Shown: positions 33,358 to 40,176 of the stretch, piece after piece | How the letters are laid out: every line of letters begins with the position of its first letter | How positions within the stretch are numbered: the first letter of the stretch is position 1 | Source of the DNA: Alphaproteobacteria bacterium | GTDB lineage: Bacteria > Pseudomonadota > Alphaproteobacteria > ATCC43930 > CGMCC-115725 | Reading direction: 5' to 3' | DNA: 40,176 nt | Assembly (NCBI GenBank): GCA_019240125.1 | Contig: JAFAYW010000295.1 | Location: 1 to 40,176 of the forward strand | Program-made: the position numbers and the translations under genes | The notes under the pieces: generated by a model | Database searches by the model: none | What the model saw: the letters and a program-made list of their open reading frames with translations, nothing else | What the model was told of the DNA's origin: nothing

Positions 33358-33377
33358 TGACGCAATCAGCTCGCGAT

Positions 33378-33716
33378 TTAGTTAGGGCGCGGGCCGGCGA
33401 CGCTGCTGTAGGGATGCGCCGCGATATTCTGATCGTAATCGGCGGTCTTGCCATAACGCGGCGGCACGATGCCATTGCCTGCCCCGGGCGCCGGGCCGAC
33501 ATACCCCGGCGACGGCGCGACAGCCATGGTCTGCTGGCCAACGCCACCCCAGGAAGCACCAGGATTCGGGCCGGGATACGCGCCGTAGGTTGAGGGGGTG
33601 GCTGCGGCTGGTGCGCTCGGCGGCAGCGCGGCCATGTTGTTCATCTGAGCCTGAGCAGTAACGGCGGCGCCGGCCACCAGGGCAAGGCCCATCAGGGCGG
33701 ATTTAAAAGCGGACAT
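33378..33716 (-). CDS. Small secreted protein with GPAPGAGNG/PRPN C-terminus, copy A
   Basis: A 112-residue exported protein of unknown function. The signal peptide (MSAFKSALMGLALVAGAAVT, cleavage near AQAQ) is followed by a Pro/Ala/Gly-rich, probably disordered mature chain with no Cys. The C-terminal 45 residues carry VGPAPGAGNGIVPPRYGKT, then YDQN, HPYSS and the terminal GPRPN. The gene at 33929 encodes the same ending, so this is a small paralogous family. The upstream region has GGAG ten bases before the ATG and is AT-rich over 33750-33840. Possible roles are cell-wall or periplasmic filler, stress protein or signalling precursor; nothing in the sequence decides between them. Confidence 0.78.
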   Translation of the reverse strand: MSAFKSALMGLALVAGAAVTAQAQMNNMAALPPSAPAAATPSTYGAYPGPNPGASWGGVGQQTMAVAPSPGYVGPAPGAGNGIVPPRYGKTADYDQNIAAHPYSSVAGPRPN

Positions 33717-33873
33717 GAGTTATTCTCCGGAGGAGCGGAACGATCAACGATCGACACGCCCAAAATGTGAGGCAAAATGCCCTATGACGCAAATGAACTT
33801 TTGCAACGCAACAAATGAACGAACCTCATTAACGTAGAAGCGGGTTCGATATGGGAGGCAAGCGCCGGCGCTA

Positions 33874-33904
33874 CGAGCCCGTGCCCCGGTTGGCAACGGG
33901 CTCG
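33874..33904 (-). terminator. Hairpin after secreted-protein gene copy B
   Basis: A 9-bp stem CGAGCCCGT/ACGGGCTCG continues inward with three more pairs past a bulged base, 25 bp downstream of the copy B stop codon on the minus strand. Probably its terminator. Confidence 0.6.
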
Positions 33905-33928
33905 CTTGAGGATGCTCTCCGGCCGCTC

Positions 33929-34255
33929 TTAATTTGGGCGCGGGCTGAGTCCGTTTTGATACGGATGCATCATGACGTTCTCGTCGTAGCCGGGCGGCTT
34001 TTGATACAAGCCCGGCATCTGCCCGTTTCCGGCCCCTGGCGCGGGCCCGGGATAATTACCGGTCTGCGTAATGGGCATCTGGGTGTCCCCCCGAATATTG
34101 CCCAACGAGCTCGCCCGTGGCCCGAGCGGCGGCAGATCGGCGACACTTTGCCCGGGGACAACGGGGCTGGTGGCGACTGTCTGCGCTTGAGCCGCGCCGC
34201 CCAGCATCGCCACGAACCCGAGGCTCAACGCCATCGGCTTAAACAACATCGACAT
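33929..34255 (-). CDS. Small secreted protein with GPAPGAGNG/PRPN C-terminus, copy B
   Basis: A 108-residue exported protein, paralogous to the gene at 33378. The signal peptide is MSMLFKPMALSLGFVAMLGG with cleavage near AAQAQT. The mature chain is Pro/Gly-rich and ends YPGPAPGAGNGQMPGLYQKP, then YDEN, HPYQN and SPRPN, matching copy A block by block. The N-terminal mature part (SVADLPPLGPRASSLGNIRG) differs from copy A. ATG 34255 is backed by GGAG five to six bases upstream; the frame continues open for another 330 bases but runs into the divergent LysR gene. It shares an 81-bp divergent promoter region with that regulator, so it is a likely regulatory target. Confidence 0.78.
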   Translation of the reverse strand: MSMLFKPMALSLGFVAMLGGAAQAQTVATSPVVPGQSVADLPPLGPRASSLGNIRGDTQMPITQTGNYPGPAPGAGNGQMPGLYQKPPGYDENVMMHPYQNGLSPRPN

Positions 34256-34280
34256 GGTTTCTCCGCACTCAACCTTGACT

Positions 34281-34301
34281 GCGGTGCAGTAGCTGCACCG
34301 C
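34281..34301. promoter_or_regulatory. Candidate LysR-type operator (T-N11-A palindrome)
   Basis: A perfect 9-bp inverted repeat GCGGTGCAG-TAG-CTGCACCGC contains the LysR signature T-N11-A (T34285, A34297). It lies between the secreted-protein gene and the divergent LysR gene, about 26 bp from the former's start and 36 bp from the latter's. Confidence 0.6.
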
Positions 34302-34336
34302 GATAATGAAACCAATGAAAAAAGCGCTCCCCTAGT

Positions 34337-35308
34337 ATGCAAAGTCTTCATTTCGATAATATCGACTTGAACCTGCTGAGGGTTTTCGAAGCGCTCATCG
34401 AAGAGCGCAGTGCCACCCGCGCCGGGGCTCGATTGGGGTTGACGCAGTCCGCGATCAGTCACGCGCTCAACCGGCTTCGCTACGTCTTGCAGGACGACCT
34501 GTTCGTGCGCGGCCCGGAAGGAATGCAGCCGACCGACCGCGCGGCGGAGATTGCGCCGCGCCTGCGACAGGGGTTGTTGCAACTGCAACTGGCGCTGACC
34601 CCGAGCGAGTTCGACCCCGTCAGCACCGACCGACGTTTCACGCTGACCTGCACCGAATACGCCGGCGCCGTGTTGCTGCCGGCGCTGATTCCGCGGCTAC
34701 GGATCGAGGCGCCGCACGCCTCGATCACAGTATTGCCCGCTAATCTTGGCGTCGCCGAAAGCCTGCGCAGCGGACGCGCCGACCTGGCGATCGGCAGCTT
34801 CCGGCGGGCCCCCGACTGGTTTGCCAGCGAGCACCTGTTCCACGAGACGCGGGTCTGGGTTATGAGTGCCGATCACCCCGCGGCGCGCGATGAGCTGACG
34901 CTTGAGCGGCTCGCCGAACTGCCGCATCTGGCGATTACCGCGACCGGCGAGGACGAGCACGCGATCGACGGGTACGTTATCGATCATGGGCTGGAGCGGC
35001 TGGTCATCCGCAGCGATGCCGGGCAGCTGCAAGGCGCGCTCGCCGCCCGCGGCCTGCGCCGCACGGTCGCCGCGACGACGCCGCATTTCCTGGCGGCGCT
35101 CATTACGGTGAGCGAGTCGGACATCGCCGCGCTGTTGCCGCGCCGCCTCGCAACCGCCTTCATGGGGCGCTACCGCCTGGCGTTGTTCGAGCCGCCCTAC
35201 CCGTCACCCGCCTTCGACGTGATGTCGCTGTGGCACCGCGAGCACGGAGAACAGCCGGCGCTGACCTGGCTGCGCCGGCTGGTACGCGAGGTCGCCGCAG
35301 ACCTCTGA
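34337..35308 (+). CDS. LysR-family transcriptional regulator
   Basis: DNA-binding regulator of 323 residues. The N-terminal winged helix-turn-helix reads IDLNLLRVFEALIEERSATR then LGLTQSAISHALNRLRYVL and DDLFVRGPEGMQPTDRA, the classic LTTR pattern. The rest is a periplasmic-binding-protein-like effector domain of two subdomains. The DNLNLL-type start and FVRGPEGMQPT wing resemble the NodD/LeuO-like subgroup. It is divergent from secreted-protein copy B with a T-N11-A palindrome between them, and convergent with the aldo/keto reductase gene (11 bp between stop codons). The effector is unknown. Confidence 0.95.
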   Translation: MQSLHFDNIDLNLLRVFEALIEERSATRAGARLGLTQSAISHALNRLRYVLQDDLFVRGPEGMQPTDRAAEIAPRLRQGLLQLQLALTPSEFDPVSTDRRFTLTCTEYAGAVLLPALIPRLRIEAPHASITVLPANLGVAESLRSGRADLAIGSFRRAPDWFASEHLFHETRVWVMSADHPAARDELTLERLAELPHLAITATGEDEHAIDGYVIDHGLERLVIRSDAGQLQGALAARGLRRTVAATTPHFLAALITVSESDIAALLPRRLATAFMGRYRLALFEPPYPSPAFDVMSLWHREHGEQPALTWLRRLVREVAADL

Positions 35309-35319
35309 CGCCCGCTTGC

Positions 35320-36183
35320 TTACAGCGAATCCCAGAAGCGACGGATTTGCTCACGCTGCCGGGCGTCCGGTAATCGGCCCATGCCGCCTTTCAGATCATC
35401 CGCCATGTGTTCCGGGCTGGCCGTCGCCGGGATGAGGGTCGTCACCGCCGGCTCGCCGACGACGTATTTCAGGAACAGCTGCGCCCAGCTGCTGCAGTCG
35501 AACTCGGCCGTCCAATCAGGCAGGGCGCGCCCGCGCGCCTTGCGGAACATACCGCCTGTTTCGAATGGCCGGTTGACGATGACCGCGACGCCGCGCGACG
35601 CCGCCACCGGGAACAGCCTGGTCTCGGCATCTCGCGTTTGCAGCGAGTAGGCGCACTGTACGAAATCAATGCCGGGCTCGCTGTCGAGAATGCGCGCCAG
35701 CTCAGGCAACGAGCCGGTCGTGTAATGCGTGACGCCGATATAACGCACCTGACCGGCCGCCTTCATGGCGCGCAAGGTGGCGAGATGGGTCCGCCAATCG
35801 AGCAGATTGTGGATCTGGATCAGGTCAAGCACACCGGCCCGCATCAATTCGGTCGAGCGCCTGATCTGCGCGATGCCCTGGTCGCGCCCACTGGTCCACA
35901 CCTTGGTTGCGAGGAACACCCCGGGCCGGATCTGCAACTCAGAGACGAGATCACCGGTTACGGCCTCGGCGCGCCCATACATCGGCGAGCTGTCGATCAT
36001 GCGCGCCCCGGCACCGATGAATTCTCGCAGGACGGCACGCAGCGGCTGCCGTGCCTGGTCGCCACCGCCGACATCGAACACCTGCCAGGTGCCAAGCCCG
36101 ATCACGGGCAAGGCCTCGCCGGTCGAAGGGATAGCGCGGGTGATCATCGCAGGTTCGGCCATCGCCGTAATACTCCCTTGCAT
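35320..36183 (-). CDS. Aldo/keto reductase
   Basis: NAD(P)H-dependent carbonyl reductase of about 287 residues with a TIM-barrel fold. The catalytic tetrad is complete: Asp64 and Tyr69 in MIDSSPMYGRAE, Lys94 in LATKVW and His125 in DLIQIHNLLDW. The start of the barrel is LPVIGLGTWQVFDVG and the end carries VTTLIPATASPEHMADDL, a variant of the usual cofactor-binding IPG segment. ATG 36183 is used; an ATG at 36162 has GGAG ten bases upstream and could be the true start. The gene is single, divergent from the SnoaL-like gene with about 210 bp between. The substrate is unknown. Confidence 0.92.
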   Translation of the reverse strand: MQGSITAMAEPAMITRAIPSTGEALPVIGLGTWQVFDVGGGDQARQPLRAVLREFIGAGARMIDSSPMYGRAEAVTGDLVSELQIRPGVFLATKVWTSGRDQGIAQIRRSTELMRAGVLDLIQIHNLLDWRTHLATLRAMKAAGQVRYIGVTHYTTGSLPELARILDSEPGIDFVQCAYSLQTRDAETRLFPVAASRGVAVIVNRPFETGGMFRKARGRALPDWTAEFDCSSWAQLFLKYVVGEPAVTTLIPATASPEHMADDLKGGMGRLPDARQREQIRRFWDSL

Positions 36184-36393
36184 CGTGTCGCCACCGCCGC
36201 GCCGGTGCGCCACCTAACCCGGTGCGGCAGGTGAACAGCATAGCCGGACCGGGTAGCGCGGGGATCGAGTCCACCCTGACCTGGTTGTTGTCATTGCCAG
36301 CGTGGCGACGCAAGCTCGACAGGCAGGAGGGCCACGACACCGAGGGTGGGTCGCCGCTCCCGACCTGATAACGACAGCAACCGGGCAGGTTTC

Positions 36394-36876
36394 ATGTCCT
36401 TTCCGAATATTCTCACGGCATTCGCGGCGGCGGTGTGCGCCAACGATGGCACCGCGCTCGGGGCGCTCTTCACGCCCGAGGGGACCTATGCCGACGAGTT
36501 TTTCGGCTGCTACACCGGCCGACCGGCCATCGCCGAGATGCTGCAGCGCTTTCACGACACTGGGCGCGATTATCGCTGGGACTTTATCGACCCGGTACGC
36601 GACGGCGATCTCGCCTATGCCCGATTCCGCTTCAGCTTTGCGTCACGTGTCGCGGGTTGCGAGGGAAAGCCCGTGATGTTTGAGGGCATCAGTCAGTTTC
36701 GCTTGGTCGGCAACTTGATCGAACGCTACAGCGAGGCATTCGACCGCGGCGTGGCGCTGGCCCAGCTTGATTTTCCTGCCGAGCGCATCAAACGCGTCGT
36801 TGAAAAAGCCGCCATCGCTCAAAACGCCAGCCCAGCGGCGCGGGCGCATCTCGACCGGTTCGCCACACCGGGTTAA
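36394..36876 (+). CDS. SnoaL-like / NTF2-fold protein
   Basis: A 160-residue protein with the NTF2-like cone fold: the opening helix ILTAFAAAVCANDGTALGAL, FTPEGTYADEFFGCYTGRPA (the usual Tyr/Asp/Phe pocket entrance), the helix IAEMLQRFHDTG and the curved sheet DYRWDFIDPV...YARFRFSF, FEGISQFRLVGNLIERYSEAFD. Members act as cyclases, isomerases, dehydratases or ligand binders; none of these can be chosen here. ATG 36394 has CAGGT five bases upstream. It is followed 29 bp later by a secreted-protein gene on the same strand, with which it may form a short operon. Confidence 0.85.
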   Translation: MSFPNILTAFAAAVCANDGTALGALFTPEGTYADEFFGCYTGRPAIAEMLQRFHDTGRDYRWDFIDPVRDGDLAYARFRFSFASRVAGCEGKPVMFEGISQFRLVGNLIERYSEAFDRGVALAQLDFPAERIKRVVEKAAIAQNASPAARAHLDRFATPG

Positions 36877-36905
36877 GCATCAGGGTCACGCGGAGGAGAC
36901 GATCA

Positions 36906-37427
36906 TTGCGAAGCGTTTATTTTGTCCTGACGGCGGCCTGGCTCGCCGCCGTCCCGGTTGCTCAGGCTCAGTCGATAGAGGAAATCCAGCGCCGCGACGC
37001 CGCGGTCTACGAGGCCTGGGAGAAGACGCCACTCACCATCCGGCGCGCCGTGTTTGTCTCGGAACATCCCAACGGCTTTGGCGAGTACGCCGAGCGCGGC
37101 TCGAATGTCTTCAAGCCCGGTGAGAAGCTCGTTGCTTATGTCGAGCCGGTCGGATACGGCTGGAAGGAACAGGGCGACAACAGCTACGAGTTCGGCTTTG
37201 CTGTCGATTTCTTGATCAAGTCAGCGGACGGCAAGATCCTGGCGGGTCAGGAGAATTTCGCGAAACTGAATCAGCAAAGCCACGCCCGAAACCGCGAATT
37301 CATGGTGACGCTGACTCTCGATGTCGATGGCGCCCCGCCCGGCGATTACAAGCTCGAATACAAGCTACGCGACATCACGGGCGAGAAGAACACCACCGTT
37401 ACCTTGCCCTTCACAATCGCCAAATAG
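36906..37427 (+). CDS. Secreted protein of unknown function
   Basis: A 173-residue exported protein that I do not recognise. The signal peptide MRSVYFVLTAAWLAAVPVAQ (cleavage near AQAQS) is followed by a helical stretch IEEIQRRDAAVYEAWEKTPL and then a beta-rich domain: RRAVFVSEHPNGFGEYAERG, GEKLVAYVEPVGYGWKEQGD, FAVDFLIKSADGKILAG and a closing GDYKLEYKLRDITGEKNTTV, which looks like an immunoglobulin-like sandwich. There are no Cys residues. The start is a TTG at 36906, supported by GGAGGAG nine bases upstream. It is convergent with the flavin monooxygenase gene (24 bp between stops) and probably co-transcribed with the SnoaL-like gene. Confidence 0.8.
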   Translation: MRSVYFVLTAAWLAAVPVAQAQSIEEIQRRDAAVYEAWEKTPLTIRRAVFVSEHPNGFGEYAERGSNVFKPGEKLVAYVEPVGYGWKEQGDNSYEFGFAVDFLIKSADGKILAGQENFAKLNQQSHARNREFMVTLTLDVDGAPPGDYKLEYKLRDITGEKNTTVTLPFTIAK

Positions 37428-37451
37428 GACACCTCGGCCGGTGACGCTCAG

Positions 37452-38642
37452 CTACCAGGCTTCGCGGCCGCGCGCCGGCCGCGCGGTCATAGCCGCGTTT
37501 TGTTCGGATTCGTGCTTGTCGAACATGGCTTTGGCGGCAGCATTGCGCTTGGCGCTAAACTCCGTGCGGTTGTCGCCGCACCATTGGAAGGACGCTTCGC
37601 GCGCCAGATTCAGCTTGCTGAAATGCGGCATGACATAGCGCGCGTACAATTCATATGAACGCTTGGTTTCCTCGAAATCGGCCCAGTTATGCGCCTGATG
37701 CAGGAAGGCGCCAAACTCGCCCTGCTTGGCCTGCAGCCGTTCGATCAGGGCGATCGCGTCATCGGGCGTGCCGCACACGCCGAACTTGTTCTCGATGAAC
37801 CATTCGAGCTTGTCCTGCCCGGCCGGCACATTGAAACGCGGCTGGTTGTTGTTGAGATAGCCGAGATAGCGGTCGAAGCCCCATTTGGCATTTTTCATAG
37901 CCTGCTCGCGGGTCTCGGCGATGTGCATCGGGCCAACGAGACGTAGCCGGTTGGGGTCCATCTTGCGGCCGTGCTCGGCGGCGATGCCGTTGGCGATCTC
38001 CCAGTTCGAGGCCAGCGCGTCATAGCCGAACGGGTTGGTCGCCGCGACGCAGATCATGCTGAGGTCATATTTGCCCGCCAGTCGTCCACCTGACGGGGTG
38101 ATCGAGCTGACCACCGCCATCTCGGGATGCGGCTGGGTGTAGGGCAGCAGGTGCAGCCGCGCCTCGTTCATCGTGTACCAATCGGTCTTCTCGGTGACGA
38201 TCTCGCCATTGAACAGGCGGATGATCACGTCGATCGCCTCGGCCATGCGGTCGCGCTGGGTCATCGGGTCGATACCCATCATAATCGCGTCCGATGCTAG
38301 GAGGCCGGGGCCGCAGCCAAACATCACGCGGCCGCGCGTCATGTGGTCGAGTTGCACGATGCGGTCGGCCGTCATCATCGGGTGGTGGTAGGGCAACGAG
38401 ATGACGCCGGTGCCGAGCTTGATGTGCTTGGTGCGCTCGGCGGCAAAGGCGATGAAGATTTCCGGCGAACTGATGATCTCGTACCCGGCCGAATGATGCT
38501 CGCCGATCCACGCCTCGTGAAAGCCGAGCTTGTCGAGGTGCTGGATCAGTTCGAGATCGCGCTCGAGGCATTGCGTCGGGTTTTCCTCGTTCGGGTGGAA
38601 CGGGGGCAGGAAAATCCCGTGGCGGAGGTTGACCTGGCTCAT
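37452..38642 (-). CDS. LLM-class flavin-dependent monooxygenase
   Basis: Luciferase-like flavin (FMNH2) monooxygenase of 396 residues with a TIM barrel. Typical segments are HGIFLPPFHPNEENPTQCLE, DKLGFHEAWIGEHHSAGYE (the EHH motif), LGTGVISLPYHHPMMTADRI, LDHMTRGRVMFGCGPGLLASD and, near the C-terminus, GTPDDAIALIERL. The closest familiar relatives are limonene monooxygenase/alkanal monooxygenase-like proteins. ATG 38642 is chosen because GAGG lies six bases upstream and homologues begin near there. The last 25 residues (NAAAKAMFDKHESEQNAAMT onward) are hydrophilic. It stands alone, divergent from the alpha/beta hydrolase gene (166 bp between); a flavin reductase must be encoded elsewhere. Confidence 0.92.
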   Translation of the reverse strand: MSQVNLRHGIFLPPFHPNEENPTQCLERDLELIQHLDKLGFHEAWIGEHHSAGYEIISSPEIFIAFAAERTKHIKLGTGVISLPYHHPMMTADRIVQLDHMTRGRVMFGCGPGLLASDAIMMGIDPMTQRDRMAEAIDVIIRLFNGEIVTEKTDWYTMNEARLHLLPYTQPHPEMAVVSSITPSGGRLAGKYDLSMICVAATNPFGYDALASNWEIANGIAAEHGRKMDPNRLRLVGPMHIAETREQAMKNAKWGFDRYLGYLNNNQPRFNVPAGQDKLEWFIENKFGVCGTPDDAIALIERLQAKQGEFGAFLHQAHNWADFEETKRSYELYARYVMPHFSKLNLAREASFQWCGDNRTEFSAKRNAAAKAMFDKHESEQNAAMTARPARGREAW

Positions 38643-38808
38643 CGCGGCCTCGCGCTTTTGAATGTCGTTCAGCAAACCCCAGCGTAGCCGAGCAACGCGG
38701 CCGCGCAAAGCCCGCGCTGTGCATGGCCCCCGGCGAAATGGATGTACCGCATGCTCAGGGCTTTCGTGCTAAAGCCACAATAGAGCCGAGCCAGGAGCCT
38801 GTACCGCC

Positions 38809-39726
38809 ATGAGCCTGTCCCCCGAAGAATACCGCGAGCATCTTGAGAGCACCTCAGTGCGCGCCGGCTTCAGCTTTGGCGCGGCCATCGTTTTGCCGGA
38901 AAGTCACGAGGTGCATGTCGGCCGGATGCGCTTTCATTATCTCGACTGGGGCAACAAGCAATTGCCGCCGATCGTGTTCCTGCATGGCGGCGCGCTCAAT
39001 GCCCACACCTGGGACCTGGTTTGCCTCGCGCTGCGCGACCAGTACCATTGCATCGCGCTCGATCAGCGTGGCCACGGCGATAGCGACTGGTCCGAGGAGG
39101 GCGACTACTCGATGAACGCCCAGCTCGGTGACACCAAGGGGTTTGTCGACAAACTCGGCCTCGATAAATTCATCCTGGTTGGCATGTCATTGGGCGCGAT
39201 CAACTCGTTGGCTTTCGCGGTCAATCATCCCGAGCGGCTCGAAGCGCTCGTGATCATCGATGCCGGACCAGAAATGCGGCGCCCGGGCTCGAGCCGCATC
39301 CGCGATTTTGTCAACGGCGTCGCGGAAACCGTGACGATCGAGGCGATCATCGAAAAGGCACTCGAATTCAACCCGCGGCGCGACCCGAAAATCCTGCGCC
39401 GCAGCCTGATGCACGCATTGCGGCAGCAGCCGGACGGCACTTGGCGCTGGAAATACGACCGCCGCCGCTTCCGGGTGCTCGACCAGGAAAAGCACCGCAG
39501 CGAACGCGCCGCGCTGGCCGACGGCCTCGACAATATTAAATGCCCGACCCTGATCGTGCGCGGCGGCGAAAGCGATGTGTTTCATGAGGAAGACGGCATC
39601 AAGCTGGCCGCTCGCCTCCCCAACGGCAAATTCGTCACGGTCCCCCGCGCCGGGCATACCGTGCAGGGCGACAATCCGAAGGACCTCGTCGCCGAATTGC
39701 AGCGGTTTCTGCGCAAGGATAACTAG
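38809..39726 (+). CDS. Alpha/beta hydrolase
   Basis: Hydrolase of 305 residues with a complete catalytic triad: Ser127 in VGMSLGAINS, Asp256 in RGGESDVFHEED and His283 in RAGHTVQGD. The oxyanion-hole motif is VFLHGGALNAHTWD and the following strand carries ALDQRGHGDSDW, typical of the epoxide hydrolase/C-C hydrolase/esterase group. A 35-residue N-terminal stretch (SPEEYREHLESTSVRAGFSF) precedes the fold. No signal peptide. The gene is single; a dispersed repeat and an IS110 element follow. The substrate is unknown. Confidence 0.92.
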   Translation: MSLSPEEYREHLESTSVRAGFSFGAAIVLPESHEVHVGRMRFHYLDWGNKQLPPIVFLHGGALNAHTWDLVCLALRDQYHCIALDQRGHGDSDWSEEGDYSMNAQLGDTKGFVDKLGLDKFILVGMSLGAINSLAFAVNHPERLEALVIIDAGPEMRRPGSSRIRDFVNGVAETVTIEAIIEKALEFNPRRDPKILRRSLMHALRQQPDGTWRWKYDRRRFRVLDQEKHRSERAALADGLDNIKCPTLIVRGGESDVFHEEDGIKLAARLPNGKFVTVPRAGHTVQGDNPKDLVAELQRFLRKDN

Positions 39727-39744
39727 AGGCGAGGATACCCCACC

Positions 39745-39814
39745 AGATTGCTTCGCTTCGCCCGCAATGACAGCGACCGTTGTCATTGCGAGGAGCGCAG
39801 CGACGAAGCAATCT
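39745..39814. repeat. Dispersed palindromic intergenic repeat
   Basis: An imperfect inverted repeat with arms 39745-39772 (AGATTGCTTCGCTTCGCCCG start) and 39781-39814 (TGTCATTGCGAGGAGCGCAG start) around an 8-bp centre. The CATTGCGAGGAGC...GAAGCAATC pattern is a recognisable intergenic repeat of several alphaproteobacterial genomes. It forms a long hairpin after the hydrolase gene and may end its transcript. Confidence 0.7.
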
Positions 39815-39999
39815 TGTGTAATGCGGATCGGCGATAGTTGATCGGTAGGGCGGGATCGCGATCCCGCCCTACCGTGGCGTCGCGACCGTAAGCAATCGTG
39901 GTGATATTGACCGAGTCGAGCAAGGCTCCGGCGCCGCGTTTCATCTCACGCCCGAACAGTTGCCCGGGCTCTCGCCCGCAGTCGCAAGAAGGGGATAGG
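39815..39999 (+). ncRNA. Candidate non-coding left end / bridge RNA region of IS110 element
   Basis: A 185-bp stretch without an ORF, directly upstream of an IS110-family transposase. In IS110-group elements the non-coding left end encodes a bridge RNA of roughly this size. It contains the 32-bp palindrome and small GC hairpins such as GGGC-TCTC-GCCC just before the gene. The element boundary and RNA ends cannot be fixed from one incomplete copy; this is position-based inference. Confidence 0.3.
39843..39874. repeat. Perfect 32-bp palindrome
   Basis: A perfect palindrome with no spacer, centred on ATCGCGAT and flanked by CGGTAGGGCGGG and its complement. It could be a REP-like element, an IS110 target site or part of the insertion sequence end. 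Confidence 0.85.
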
Positions 40000-40176
40000 A
40001 TGATGGCGCCACAGGCTGTGTTTATTGGCATTGACGTCTCCAAGGATCGCTTGGACGTGCATATCCGCCCGCTGGGGACTGGCTTTTGCGTCGGCAATGA
40101 CGCCACCGGGCATGCCGCGCTGATCGCCCGGCTGCGGCCGCTGCGCTGCAAGCGCATCGTGCTGGAGGCGACCGGC
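40000..40176 (+). CDS. IS110-family transposase, N-terminal part
   Basis: The first 59 codons of an IS110-family recombinase, cut by the right edge of the window in frame. The opening FIGIDVSKDRLDVHIRP contains the first acidic residue (Asp12) of the DEDD/RuvC-like catalytic site, and RIVLEATG carries the second (Glu56). This spacing and the LEATG motif are diagnostic of the family, whose members use RNA-guided recombination through a bridge RNA. Two consecutive ATGs (40000 and 40003) follow AAGAAGGGGATAGG. The C-terminal Tnp20 domain with the catalytic Ser would lie beyond the window. Confidence 0.9.
   Translation, partial: MMAPQAVFIGIDVSKDRLDVHIRPLGTGFCVGNDATGHAALIARLRPLRCKRIVLEATG

Noticed and set aside
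1..40176. CRISPR arrays, tRNA, rRNA, or prophage
   Set aside because: No regularly spaced repeats, no cloverleaf-like conserved tRNA segments and no structural phage genes were seen on reading both strands; small RNAs could still be missed.

Overview
The window is GC-rich, densely coded DNA from an alphaproteobacterium. The evidence is the CtaC/CtaD cytochrome oxidase pair, an OprB-type porin, NodT-type efflux lipoprotein, many small oxidoreductases and hydrolases of a soil generalist, and a dispersed intergenic repeat (39745-39814) of a kind I associate with Bradyrhizobium- and Reyranella-like genomes. Rhodospirillales or Rhizobiales are both possible; I cannot place it further. I saw no rRNA, tRNA or CRISPR.

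Layout. 1-1533 (minus): ctaC and the 5' third of ctaD (aa3 oxidase subunits II and I), cut by the window start. 1777-7986: an unlinked metabolic set with a cytochrome P450, an orphan Leu/Ile/Val-type periplasmic binding protein, a 4-alpha-glucanotransferase and a zinc alcohol dehydrogenase. 8099-17694 (plus): a coherent envelope block of an OprB-like porin, an OmpR-type regulator, a histidine kinase, and a complete tripartite heavy-metal-type RND pump (adaptor, pump, outer-membrane lipoprotein). It is followed by a KimA-like APC transporter (17712-19730) and a newly noted 28-residue membrane peptide (19824-19910) whose stop codon lies in the loop of a strong hairpin. 19951-27810: esterase, IclR regulator, small secreted protein, NAD-dependent epimerase, a ThDP enzyme of the oxalyl-CoA decarboxylase/2-hydroxyacyl-CoA lyase family, a stand-alone AAA ATPase, a VOC protein and a conserved-looking unknown.

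28258-33290 (plus) is the most unusual part. Two paralogous phytanoyl-CoA-dioxygenase-family proteins flank a KpsS-like capsule glycosyltransferase that is fused to a degenerate short-chain dehydrogenase domain, followed by a trans-aconitate-methyltransferase-like gene. A 447-bp leader with an 11-bp inverted repeat and a terminator-like hairpin precedes it. The tight spacing (4-nt GTGA overlap, then 59 and 25 bp) suggests one operon that makes and tailors a surface glycan; its chemistry is not inferable from sequence alone.

33378-39726: two paralogous tiny secreted proteins sharing a C-terminal GPAPGAGNG...HPY...PRPN module, a divergent LysR regulator with a T-N11-A palindrome between, an aldo/keto reductase, a SnoaL-like protein, another secreted unknown, an LLM flavin monooxygenase and an alpha/beta hydrolase. 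The right edge (39745-40176) holds a dispersed palindromic repeat, a perfect 32-bp palindrome and the start of an IS110-family transposase, whose upstream non-coding stretch is where a bridge RNA would be expected.
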